Origin: Nonomuraea turcica
GTDB taxonomy: Bacteria > Actinomycetota > Actinomycetes > Streptosporangiales > Streptosporangiaceae
DNA: 64,000 nucleotides
Assembly: GCF_030718205.1 (NCBI RefSeq)
Contig: NZ_JAUZQF010000004.1
Coordinates: forward strand, 186,001 to 250,000
Direction: 5' to 3'
Every line of letters starts with the position of its first letter. Position 1 is the first letter of the stretch. Below, piece after piece: positions 1 to 7,201 of the stretch. A program made the translations under genes and the position numbers. The notes under the pieces are model-generated. The model was not told the origin of the DNA and searched no databases. It was given only the letters and a program-made list of their open reading frames with translations.

Positions 1-315
1 GTGCCGGGCTTCGAGGCGAGCGTCGAGATCGGCTGGACCTGGTACGGCCGCGCGGTCTGGCGCACCGCCGTCAACACCGCTTGCAAGCTGCTGCTCATCG
101 ACCACGCCTTCGAGCTCGGCTACAACCGCGTCCTGCTCAAGACGGACAACCTCAACCTCCGCTCCCAGAACGCCATCAGGCGCATCGGCGGGTTCCATGA
201 GGGCACCCTGCGACGGCACCGCAAGAGGCCCGACGGCACCTGGCGTGACACGGTCTGTTTCGGCATCCTCGACGAGGAGTGGCCGGAACACCGGGCTCGC
301 CTGCATCGCGGGTGA
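1..315 (+). CDS. GNAT family N-acetyltransferase (3' part, truncated by window start)
   Basis: Only the C-terminal ~104 residues are visible. The reading frame is open from base 1 and ends at TGA 313-315, so the true start probably lies outside. The segment NLRSQNAIRRIGGFHEG followed by LRRH is the typical end of a RimJ/RimL-type acetyltransferase, with the Asn-containing acetyl-CoA helix and the 'GF..eG.lR' strand. Such enzymes transfer acetyl from acetyl-CoA to an amine of a small molecule or protein N-terminus. The substrate cannot be inferred. It converges with the TetR gene, with only 3 bases between the stops. Confidence 0.8.
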   Translation: MPGFEASVEIGWTWYGRAVWRTAVNTACKLLLIDHAFELGYNRVLLKTDNLNLRSQNAIRRIGGFHEGTLRRHRKRPDGTWRDTVCFGILDEEWPEHRARLHRG

Positions 316-318
316 CCG

Positions 319-876
319 TCAGGTGCCGAGCATGCCGGCCAAGAGGTCTCGCATGGCCTCGATGAGCTCGTCCAAGGTGGGCATGGCACCGGCGCCCGCG
401 ATGGCGTCGAACATGAGGCCTTCGCCGAAGGCCACCAGCTGGCGCGCGTGCCGTACCGGATCGCGTGAGCCCACCGCGGCCAGCAGGGCGACGGCGGGAT
501 CGCGGAAACGGCGGCCCGCCGCGTCGTAGATCTCGCGCAGCTCGGGCCGCCGCGTCGCCTCCAGCGCCAGCTCGTAACGGGCCAGCGTGCGCCTGCGGTC
601 CTGGAGCTGGATGTGCAGCGCCTCGCCCATCACCGTGGACAGGTCGGACAGCTCCAGCGCCTCGCTCCGGTACGCCGGCGCGAGCGCCCGCAGCTCCAGC
701 TCCGTGAGCCGCGACAAGGTCAGCTCCAGCAGGGCGGCGCGGGTGCGGGCCAGGTTGGAGGTGGAACCGGGCGGCAGGCCCGCGGCCTCGTCGACGGCTC
801 GGTGGGTGAGGCCGCGCATGCCGCGCTCGGCCAGCAACGTGATGGCCGTGTCCGCAACGGTCTCCGAACGCTTCAC
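319..876 (-). CDS. TetR/AcrR family transcriptional repressor
   Basis: A 185-residue protein starting at GTG 876. The N-terminal ~45 residues form a TetR helix-turn-helix (TAITLLAERGMRGLTHRAV, then an 'AGLPPGSTSN' recognition region), followed by an all-helical ligand-binding region. It is divergent from a flavin monooxygenase. The 85-base gap holds three copies of a palindrome, ACTAC-N4-GTAGT. The usual logic of this arrangement is that the repressor controls itself and the monooxygenase and is released by the enzyme's substrate or a related toxic compound. The ligand is unknown. Confidence 0.88.
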   Translation of the reverse strand: MKRSETVADTAITLLAERGMRGLTHRAVDEAAGLPPGSTSNLARTRAALLELTLSRLTELELRALAPAYRSEALELSDLSTVMGEALHIQLQDRRRTLARYELALEATRRPELREIYDAAGRRFRDPAVALLAAVGSRDPVRHARQLVAFGEGLMFDAIAGAGAMPTLDELIEAMRDLLAGMLGT

Positions 877-886
877 GGATCCCGAT

Positions 887-944
887 ACTACAGCGGTAGT
901 GCACCCGAACTACAGGCGTAGTATGGTGAGACTACAGGCGTAGT
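887..944. promoter_or_regulatory. Three evenly spaced TetR-type operators
   Basis: Three 14-base palindromes ACTAC-N4-GTAGT lie at 887-900, 909-922 and 931-944, each exactly 22 bases after the previous one, about two helical turns. Copies two and three are identical. They fill the gap between the divergent TetR gene and the monooxygenase. They overlap -10-like TAGTAT hexamers on both strands: 919-924 on plus, and 885-890 read on minus. The assignment to the adjacent TetR protein is inferred from position. Confidence 0.8.
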
Positions 945-961
945 AGTGAGAGGGTCGTGAG

Positions 962-2089
962 ATGCCCAGAGCTGTAGTGATCGGCGGCGGGATCGGCGGG
1001 CTGAGCAGCGGGATCGCGCTGCGGCGCAACGGGTGGGACGTGACCGTGTTGGAGCGAGCCCCCAAGATCGATCCGGTCGGGTCGGGGCTGGCGATCGCGG
1101 CCAACGCCCTCAAGGCGCTCGACACGCTCGACCTGGGGGATCACCTACGCAAGCTGTCCAGGATCCAGGGACAGGTGGGGATTCGCCGGGGCAACGGGCG
1201 GTGGCTGGTGCGGACCACGCCCGATGCGGCGCAGGCCCGCTACGGGGATTCGGTGGTCGTCACGCTGCGGGCCACGCTGATGGAGGTGCTCGCGGACGCG
1301 CTGGGGGCCGATCGGCTGCGGTTGGGGGTCGGCGTGTCCGGTGTGGACGCCGGCGAGGGCATCGTGCGTACCCATGAAGGTGATCTCCGGGCGGATCTGA
1401 TCGTGGCCGCCGACGGCATTCACTCGAAGGTCCGGCAGGCGCTCTTTCCCGAGCATCCCGGGCCGGTGTACTCAGGGGTTTCGGCCTGGCGGGGTCTCAT
1501 CCCTCGGGGTGATCTGGATGTCCAGAGCACCGAGAGCTGGGGTAGGGGGCTCGTGTTCGGGGTCGCACCGCTGGCCGATGACCTGGTGTACGTGTACGCG
1601 ACCGATGTGCTGCCCGCGGGGACCACGTTCGGGGACGAGCGGGAGGAGCTGCTGCGGAGGTTCGGGGACTGGCATGAGCCGATTCCCGCGCTGCTGCGGG
1701 CGGCCGATCCCGGGATGATCAAGCGTAACGACGTCTACTCCTTCGACACGCCGCTGCCTGCCTTCCATCGCGGGAAGGTGGCGCTGGTCGGGGACGCGGC
1801 GCACGCGATGACACCGAACCTGGGGCAGGGGGCCTGCCAGGCGATCGAGGACGCGGTCGTCCTCGCCCACATGGTGGGTGGCGGCGGCCTCAGTGCCTAC
1901 ACCGCCGCCCGGCTGGGGCGGACGTCGAAGGTCGTGCGGCAGTCGAGGCGCATCTGCGGGATGACCAAGATCCGTAACCCCGTGGCCGTCCGGCTGCGCG
2001 ATCTCGGGATGTCTCTGGCCGCCCGGACCATGCCGGACATGATGTTGCGGTCCATGGATGAGGTGCTGAGCTGGCGCCCGCCGGCGTGA
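962..2089 (+). CDS. FAD-dependent monooxygenase (aromatic hydroxylase type)
   Basis: 375 residues. An N-terminal Rossmann FAD motif (VVIGGGIGGLSSG, residues ~5-17) is followed by an ELER-like 'LERAP' end of strand 2. The second FAD motif, VALVGDAAHAMTPNLGQGA, lies near residues 273-291. This is the PHBH/UbiH class (FAD_binding_3), which uses NAD(P)H and O2 to hydroxylate or epoxidise aromatic or polyketide substrates. The start ATG at 962 follows GAGAGGGTCGTGAG. It is controlled in all likelihood by the divergent TetR protein through the operators at 887-944. In this setting it may inactivate an antibiotic or aromatic compound; that is inference. Confidence 0.88.
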   Translation: MPRAVVIGGGIGGLSSGIALRRNGWDVTVLERAPKIDPVGSGLAIAANALKALDTLDLGDHLRKLSRIQGQVGIRRGNGRWLVRTTPDAAQARYGDSVVVTLRATLMEVLADALGADRLRLGVGVSGVDAGEGIVRTHEGDLRADLIVAADGIHSKVRQALFPEHPGPVYSGVSAWRGLIPRGDLDVQSTESWGRGLVFGVAPLADDLVYVYATDVLPAGTTFGDEREELLRRFGDWHEPIPALLRAADPGMIKRNDVYSFDTPLPAFHRGKVALVGDAAHAMTPNLGQGACQAIEDAVVLAHMVGGGGLSAYTAARLGRTSKVVRQSRRICGMTKIRNPVAVRLRDLGMSLAARTMPDMMLRSMDEVLSWRPPA

Positions 2090-2118
2090 CAGGGCTCAGG
2101 ACGCGGTGGAGGGGCGGG

Positions 2119-3009
2119 TCAGCTCGCGTCCGAGGTCGCCGTCACCGGCCGCGGCGCCGGCGCCGGCGTGACCTCGACGGGGGCGGGGCGGGTGTGATCG
2201 GGGGCAAGGCGGCCGAGGGTGATCGTGCCGCCGATGGTGAGGGCGCTGGCCAGCAGGGCGGGAATCGCGGTGGACGGGCTGGTCGGCAGGGGCTCGCCGA
2301 GGAGGAGCGCGCCGGCCAGCACCGAGGTGATCGGGTCGACGACCTGCACGCCGGCGTACGCGATCCCGAAATACCCCACGGCGTACGAGCGCTGCAGCAG
2401 CACCACCGCACAGATCAGCAACACGGGCACGGCGAGGGTGAACCAGTGGATCAGCCGCCCCCAATCGCCCTCCATGCCGCCGCCGACCACCCGCACGAAC
2501 GTCGACACGCTGGCGGTGACCGCCCCCGCCCCCACGCTGAGCAGCAGCGCCCGCCCGGGACCGTGGACGCGGCCCGCCATCACCTGCGTGACCAGGACGA
2601 TCGCCCCGATCACAGCGAGGAACCCGAGTGCGGCTCCGGCACCGAGCCGAGGCGGCACGTCGTGGTGCGGCACCAGCAGCATCAGCCAGAGCAGCCCCAC
2701 GGCTACCGCGATCGAGCCGAAGATCTCCGCCTTGTACGGCTTGCGCCCGTACATGAACGCCGCCAGCGGCACGGCGAACACCAGCGTGGCGACGCTGATG
2801 GGCTGGACGGCGACCAGCGGCGCGAAGCTCAGGGCAACGGCATGCAGGCAGGCGCCGGTGAACCCGATGACGCCGCCGATCCACCAGCGAGGGCGTCGGA
2901 CCAGCCTGAGCGAGGCCCCCTCGGCCACCGCCTCGTACTGTTGCAGGGCTGCGCCGAGCGCGTATCCGAGCGCTCCGGCCAGGGCGATGATCAGGCCGAC
3001 CCAGGTCAT
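2119..3009 (-). CDS. DMT superfamily (EamA-like) membrane transporter
   Basis: 296 residues with about nine or ten hydrophobic helices, beginning with TWVGLIIALAGALGYALGAAL. Two homologous EamA halves can be recognised. The second half has the pattern QVVDPITSVLAGALLLGEPL, the family's conserved 'P.....g...l.E' helix pair. Members export metabolites or amino acids or act as drug/metabolite carriers; the substrate is not evident. It ends with an Ala/Pro-rich cytoplasmic tail. It is transcribed alone, convergent with the monooxygenase, and has a good promoter candidate upstream (3081-3109). Confidence 0.82.
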   Translation of the reverse strand: MTWVGLIIALAGALGYALGAALQQYEAVAEGASLRLVRRPRWWIGGVIGFTGACLHAVALSFAPLVAVQPISVATLVFAVPLAAFMYGRKPYKAEIFGSIAVAVGLLWLMLLVPHHDVPPRLGAGAALGFLAVIGAIVLVTQVMAGRVHGPGRALLLSVGAGAVTASVSTFVRVVGGGMEGDWGRLIHWFTLAVPVLLICAVVLLQRSYAVGYFGIAYAGVQVVDPITSVLAGALLLGEPLPTSPSTAIPALLASALTIGGTITLGRLAPDHTRPAPVEVTPAPAPRPVTATSDAS

Positions 3010-3080
3010 GAGCGCCCACGCGGGGGCATGGATCCTTCCAAGAGCATTGCTCCAGCTTAGGAGGCGAGCGGAGCGGTGGA

Positions 3081-3109
3081 ATCATACTTTAGGCGGATCA
3101 TTGAGTGAA
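3081..3109 (-). promoter_or_regulatory. Sigma-70-like promoter for the DMT transporter gene
   Basis: Read on the minus strand, TTCACT (3109-3104) and TATGAT (3086-3081) are separated by exactly 17 bases. They match the TTGACA/TATAAT consensus at 4/6 and 5/6 positions. The region is clearly more AT-rich than its surroundings. It lies about 70 bases upstream of the transporter start at 3009. Confidence 0.5.
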
Positions 3110-3186
3110 TCTCGCTCGCCGCCCGCACGAACATCTAGCCCATCCGCAGGTCAGCACAGCCCCCTTCCGGCTACCGCGGCCCCACG

Positions 3187-3561
3187 TCAGGATGCCTCCG
3201 GGCAGACGCAGAACAGGTGGCCCTCCGGGTCCTGGAGGACGATCCAGCGTGTCCCCTCCTCCGTGACCCCCGGCTGGAACGCGGGCCTGGTCGCCCCCAG
3301 CGCGGTGTACTCCTCTGCCGCCTTCTCCACGTCCGGCACCCGGAAGTCGAGGTGGAACTGCTTGTCCGGGCTGGGCCACGTCACCGGCCGGCGGTCGGCG
3401 ACCCGGCCGAAGTAGATGTTCGTGGTGCCGTCGCCCACGGCCGCGTACTCGTCCTCCGCGTACTGGATGTCCCAGCCGGTGATCTCGTGGTAGAACTCGG
3501 CCAGTTTCTTGGGCTCGGCGCAGTCGATGGTGAACGCCAGGAGTTTCGCCTTCGTCGTCAT
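3187..3561 (-). CDS. VOC family protein (glyoxalase/bleomycin-resistance fold)
   Basis: 124 residues from ATG 3561. Upstream in-frame codons exist, but the protein from MTTKAKLLAFTIDC fits the family start. It contains the paired beta-alpha-beta-beta-beta modules of vicinal oxygen chelate proteins: LAFTIDCAEPKKLAEFYHEITG, then FHLDFRVPDVEKAAEEY and the terminal 'DPEGHLFCVC' strand. The family includes isomerases, dioxygenases and binding-type resistance proteins. The function of this member is unknown. It stands alone downstream of a PRC-barrel gene on the same strand. Confidence 0.82.
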   Translation of the reverse strand: MTTKAKLLAFTIDCAEPKKLAEFYHEITGWDIQYAEDEYAAVGDGTTNIYFGRVADRRPVTWPSPDKQFHLDFRVPDVEKAAEEYTALGATRPAFQPGVTEEGTRWIVLQDPEGHLFCVCPEAS

Positions 3562-3596
3562 GGATCCAGCGTTCCAGCCGTACCTGCCATCTGCTG

Positions 3597-3842
3597 TCAG
3601 GTACGGCTGGCGAAGGGCCGCGCCCGCCGAGGGTCGATGCTCGTGACGACCTGCGCCGGGAGCATGACCTTCTTGCCGAAGATCCAAGGTCCGGTGTCGA
3701 CGATGATGTAGCTCTCGCCGACCTCGTACGTCGCCTCGTCGACGGTCCCGATCTTCCCGTCCGTCGCCTGCACGTGGTAATTCACGAGGTCGAGGCTCCG
3801 TCCGCGGTCATAGACGTCAGGTCGATAGTCCCAGAGCTCCAT
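3597..3842 (-). CDS. PRC-barrel domain protein
   Basis: 81 residues from ATG 3842, preceded by GAGGAAGAGAG. The first residues (MELWDYRPDVYD) lead into the PRC-barrel core, LVNYHVQATDGKIGTVDEAT..VGESYIIVDTGPWIFGKKVMLP. PRC barrels are small beta-barrels found in RimM, the photosynthetic reaction centre H subunit and stand-alone bacterial stress-related proteins. This length is typical of the stand-alone form. Function unknown. It is divergent from the acyltransferase gene at 4001. Confidence 0.82.
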   Translation of the reverse strand: MELWDYRPDVYDRGRSLDLVNYHVQATDGKIGTVDEATYEVGESYIIVDTGPWIFGKKVMLPAQVVTSIDPRRARPFASRT

Positions 3843-4000
3843 AGGGGCTCTCTTCCTCTCTTCTTCCGTCTTCGTCGGGCACGCTCCCGCTACCCGGACG
3901 CGTCTCGGTAAACCCCTTGCAAAGTGCTTGCAGGCAGACGATGTCAACCCCGGCGCAAGAGCCCGAGCGCACCCTCTCCATGACAGGAAGGGGTGGACCC

Positions 4001-5086
4001 ATGCGAACCAGGTCAGACAGGCTGTACGAGATCGACGGGCTCCGGCTTCTGGCGGCGCTGTGCGTCGTGGTGTTCCACTACACGTTCTCCGGCTGGGTCG
4101 GCGGCGCCAGCCCGGTCGCCTTCCCCGAGGAGAGCTCCTGGTCCAAGTACGGCTACCTCGGCGTGGACCTGTTCTTCCTGATCAGCGGGTTCGTGGTGCT
4201 GATGAGCGCGTGGGGCAGGAGCCCGCGGGCGTTCCTGGTGTCGCGGGCCGTACGGCTCTACCCCGCTTACTGGGTCGGCATCGCCGTCACCGCCACGGTC
4301 GCCGTGACGCTGGGGCAGGGGATGTTCCAGGTGACGTTGCCGCAGGTGCTGGCGAACCTGACGATGTTCCAGGCGGTGCCCGACATCGCGAACGTGGACG
4401 TCGTCTACTGGACGCTCTGGGCCGAGATGCGCTTCTACCTGCTCATCCTGGTGTTCGCCTGGATCGGGATGACCCGCGCCCGCGTCATGGCGGGGTTGTG
4501 GATCTGGCTGGGGCTGACGTTCGGGGTCCAGCTGGGGCTGGTGCCGGGCGTCGCGGACCTGGTCGTGCAGTCGGAGTTCGCGCATTACTTCATCGCGGGG
4601 ATGGCGCTGTTCATGCTCTACAAGTTCGGGCTGAACCTGCAGATCGCCCTGCTGGTGCCGATCTGCCTGGGCAACGCCGTCTACCGGGCCATCGGGTACG
4701 CCGACGCGGTCGGCGACCGTTACTCCGTCACGTACTCGACCGCGATCATCACGACCGTCGTCGTGGTCATCTTCCTGGTCATGACGCTCGTGGCGCTGCG
4801 CGTCACCCAGCGGCTGGGCAGGCCGTGGCTGGTGCCGGCCGGGGCGCTGACGTACCCGCTCTACCTGCTGCACGCCCACATCGGCTTCATCGTGTTCGCC
4901 AGGCTCGGGGACGCGGTCGACGCGCACGTGCTGCTGTGCGGGCTCATCCTCGTCATGCTGGGGGCGGCGTACCTGGTGCACAGGTTCGTGGAGCGGCCGC
5001 TCGCGCCCGCGCTCAAGCGCCTGCTCTCGCGCCGGCCGGTCGCCCCGGCGCTCGGGGTGCTCGTGGCGGGACAGCCGACACGGTGA
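4001..5086 (+). CDS. Acyltransferase 3 family membrane protein
   Basis: 361 residues from ATG 4001, chosen because AGGAAGGGG lies just upstream; an alternative ATG is at 3980. About ten transmembrane helices. The N-terminal signature EIDGLRLLAALCVVVFHY carries the catalytic-site His of the family, and 'GYLGVDLFFLISGFV' is the second hallmark. Acyltransferase-3 proteins O-acylate sugars of polysaccharides, peptidoglycan, macrolides or lipids from a cytoplasmic acyl donor. The acceptor here is not indicated by the neighbours. Transcribed alone. Confidence 0.88.
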   Translation: MRTRSDRLYEIDGLRLLAALCVVVFHYTFSGWVGGASPVAFPEESSWSKYGYLGVDLFFLISGFVVLMSAWGRSPRAFLVSRAVRLYPAYWVGIAVTATVAVTLGQGMFQVTLPQVLANLTMFQAVPDIANVDVVYWTLWAEMRFYLLILVFAWIGMTRARVMAGLWIWLGLTFGVQLGLVPGVADLVVQSEFAHYFIAGMALFMLYKFGLNLQIALLVPICLGNAVYRAIGYADAVGDRYSVTYSTAIITTVVVVIFLVMTLVALRVTQRLGRPWLVPAGALTYPLYLLHAHIGFIVFARLGDAVDAHVLLCGLILVMLGAAYLVHRFVERPLAPALKRLLSRRPVAPALGVLVAGQPTR

Positions 5087-5175
5087 CCTGACTCTCCTGA
5101 CAACCGCCTGCGAGGCCGGGCGTCGGAGCCCCAGGTGCGGATAGCATCCGCGTCATCGGACGGAAGGAGGCCCGC

Positions 5176-5994
5176 GTGAGTCTGAACAGTCACGAGTGGG
5201 CTCCCACCGGCGTCGATCCGGACCAGCCGAGCGTGGCGCGCGTCCACGACGCCCTGCTCGGCGGCATGGAGAACTTCGCCTCCGACCGCTCCGTGGCCCG
5301 CAAACTGAAGGACGCGGTGCCCGAGGTGGTGAACCTGGTCTGGTGCAACCGCGCCTTCCTCGGCCGGGTCGTGGACTTCCTCGTCCGCGAGGCGGGCATC
5401 AGGCAGATCATCGACCTGGGCGCCGGGCTCCCCACGGTGGAGAACACGCACGAGGTCGCCCAGTTCGCCGATCCCCGGTGCCGGGTGATCTACGTGGACA
5501 TCGACCCCATGGTGGAGCCGCACGCCCGCGCGCTACTCAGCGGCAACCCGAACGCCGACGCGATCACCGCCGACGTCCGCGACGTGGAATCCGTGCTCGG
5601 GCACCCGGCGCTGACCAAGCTCATCGACCTGACGCAGCCCACGGGGCTTCTGGCCGTCGGGCTGCTGCACCTCCTGTCCGACCAGGAGGATCCGCACGGG
5701 CTGGTCAAGCGGTACATGGCCGCGCTGGCGCCGGGCAGCTACCTCGCCGCCTCGAGCCTCATGGCCTCCCCCAGCCCCAAGGCCAAGGCTCTGGAGGTGC
5801 TGCTCCAGGCGACCATGGGCACCGGGTACTTCCGTGAGCGGGCGGCCATCTCCGGTTTCTTCGACGGCCTGGCGCCCGTGGAGCCTGGTGTGGTGCACCT
5901 GCCGGAATGGCATCCCGACGAGCGGATCCCGGGGCCGCTGGCGCCCTGGGAGGAGTTGCTGCTGGGCGGGGTGGCCCGCAAGCCGCACCTCTGA
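5176..5994 (+). CDS. SAM-dependent methyltransferase, DUF574/Methyltransf_19 type
   Basis: 272 residues, GTG start after a strong CGGAAGGAGG. The opening PSVARVHDALLGGMENF and RQIIDLGAGLPT (SAM-binding motif I), followed by VIYVDIDPMV (acidic end of strand 2), are characteristic of the actinobacterial family of S-adenosylmethionine methyltransferases found in many paralogues in actinomycetes. The substrate is unknown for this family in general. A transcription-termination-like hairpin lies at 6072-6095 downstream, but I assign it to the next gene's leader. Confidence 0.85.
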   Translation: MSLNSHEWAPTGVDPDQPSVARVHDALLGGMENFASDRSVARKLKDAVPEVVNLVWCNRAFLGRVVDFLVREAGIRQIIDLGAGLPTVENTHEVAQFADPRCRVIYVDIDPMVEPHARALLSGNPNADAITADVRDVESVLGHPALTKLIDLTQPTGLLAVGLLHLLSDQEDPHGLVKRYMAALAPGSYLAASSLMASPSPKAKALEVLLQATMGTGYFRERAAISGFFDGLAPVEPGVVHLPEWHPDERIPGPLAPWEELLLGGVARKPHL

Positions 5995-6045
5995 GGGGCC
6001 GGCGCCGCCCGTGAGCCGCCGGCGTGAGGCGCTAGGGTGAGGTCT

Positions 6046-6087
6046 GTGCCGCGACGTTTGATCTGCTCTCCGCCGCCCGCCCAGTAG
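6046..6087 (+). CDS. Putative 13-residue proline-rich leader peptide
   Basis: A GTG-started frame encodes MPRRLICSPPPAQ and stops at TAG 6085-6087. It is preceded by AGGGTGAGG about five bases upstream, a fair ribosome binding site. Three consecutive Pro codons (6070-6078) lie inside or next to the left arm of a perfect 9-base-pair hairpin, and the stop codon spans the end of the loop and the first base of the right arm. Ribosome position on this frame would therefore decide whether the hairpin forms. PPP is a known ribosome-slowing sequence. That this is a regulatory leader for the EamA gene is inference. Confidence 0.55.
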   Translation: MPRRLICSPPPAQ

Positions 6088-6099
6088 CGGGCGGCCTTT
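6072..6099 (+). terminator. Attenuator-like hairpin overlapping the leader peptide
   Basis: GCCGCCCGC (6072-6080) pairs perfectly with GCGGGCGGC (6087-6095) around the loop CCAGTA, followed by CTTTCC. The T-run is short, as is common in high-GC actinobacteria. The left arm is the Pro-Pro-Pro-Ala part of the leader frame, so a translating or stalled ribosome would prevent the stem. Confidence 0.6.
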
Positions 6100-6106
6100 C
6101 CTGAAA

Positions 6107-6180
6107 TCTCCGGGTCTGACTGATCCGGGAGTGGCTGCTGCCCGCGTACCGGGCCCATTTCCACCACTCCCATCGGAGAG
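6107..6180 (+). promoter_or_regulatory. Structured 5' UTR that can mask the EamA ribosome binding site
   Basis: Nested complementary arms are visible. TCTCCG (6107-6112) pairs with CGGAGA (6174-6179), which contains the GGAG Shine-Dalgarno nine bases before the ATG at 6189. GGGAGTGG (6127-6134) pairs with CCACTCCC (6164-6171). GCCCG (6140-6144) pairs with CGGGC (6150-6154). Together they form a long stem with the ribosome site in the outer arm. This suggests translational control in addition to the upstream attenuator. I do not recognise a named riboswitch class. Confidence 0.55.
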
Positions 6181-6188
6181 CTCCTGTC

Positions 6189-7112
6189 ATGACCCATGTC
6201 TCCGCCCGGCGGGGCGCCGTGTACGTGTCCGTGGCCGCGACCGCCTGGGGCACCGGCGGCGCGGCCGGTTCGCTCCTCTTCGAGACCGGCGGCCTCGGCC
6301 CCGTCGGCGTGTCACTCTGGCGCTACCTGATCGGCGCCGTCTGCCTGCTCGCCCTCACTCCCCTTCTGTCCTCCACCAAGCGCAGGAACCCGGCCGGAGA
6401 GAGCGACGCAGGCCGGCGCGACCATGATCAAAACCGGCTGACCTGGCGCGTGTTGCCTATCGGCTTCGGGATGGCCGTCTACCAGGCTGCCTACTTCGCC
6501 GCGATCACCCATTCCGGCGTGGCCGTCGCCACCGTGGTCACGATGGGCGCCACTCCCGTCTTCGCCGCCCTGGGCAGCCGTTTCCTGCTGCGCGAGCGCC
6601 TCGGCAAGGTCGCGTTCGCCTCGCTGGCCGCCGCCCTGGCCGGGCTCGCCCTGCTCACCGCCGAAACCGCACTGCAGGCCCGTACGTCCTCCGTCGCCGG
6701 CATCGGCTTCGCCCTGGCCTCGGCCGCCGGGTACGCCGGCGTCACACTGTTCTCCCGCCGCCACAGCGACGACCCGCGGGGCACGGCGATCGGCGGGTTC
6801 GTCGTGGGCGCGGCGTGCCTGGCGCCGTTCGCGCTGGCGGAGGGAGTGGTGCCGGAGATGAGCCTGGCCACGGCCGCCCTGCTGGTCTATCTGGGCGTGG
6901 TGCCGACGGCGCTGGCGTACGGCCTGTATTTTCGTGCGCTGACCGCGCTGAGCGCCACCACGGTCTCGATCATCTCCTTGGGTGAGGCCGTGGGCGCGGC
7001 CCTGCTCGGCGTGGCGGTGTTCGGCGAACATCTCACACTTCTCGCCTGGTCGGGGTGCGTGCTGCTGCTCGCCGCCGTCGCCGTGCTCGTGGCGCGGGCG
7101 GAAGCAGGCTGA
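6189..7112 (+). CDS. EamA/DMT family exporter
   Basis: 307 residues, about ten transmembrane helices in two EamA repeats. The first opens with GAVYVSVAATAWGTGGAAG. The second ends with SIISLGEAVGAALLGVAVFGEHL, the conserved 'E....al.g...fgE' helix. Such carriers export amino acids, nucleosides or other metabolites. The ATG at 6189 follows GGAGAG. The 5' region from 6046 carries a leader peptide, a hairpin and a ribosome-site-masking fold, which suggests expression is induced by something that slows ribosomes (for example Pro or another amino-acid imbalance, or a translation inhibitor). That link is inference. Confidence 0.85.
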   Translation: MTHVSARRGAVYVSVAATAWGTGGAAGSLLFETGGLGPVGVSLWRYLIGAVCLLALTPLLSSTKRRNPAGESDAGRRDHDQNRLTWRVLPIGFGMAVYQAAYFAAITHSGVAVATVVTMGATPVFAALGSRFLLRERLGKVAFASLAAALAGLALLTAETALQARTSSVAGIGFALASAAGYAGVTLFSRRHSDDPRGTAIGGFVVGAACLAPFALAEGVVPEMSLATAALLVYLGVVPTALAYGLYFRALTALSATTVSIISLGEAVGAALLGVAVFGEHLTLLAWSGCVLLLAAVAVLVARAEAG

Positions 7113-7201
7113 GTGTGGCTCCGGATGGGTTAAGGTCCGGTACGGCGGCCCGCCTCGCGAGTGCGGGGAACGGTGTCGGCGCGGCGCGCGTTGGAGGAAC
7201 T

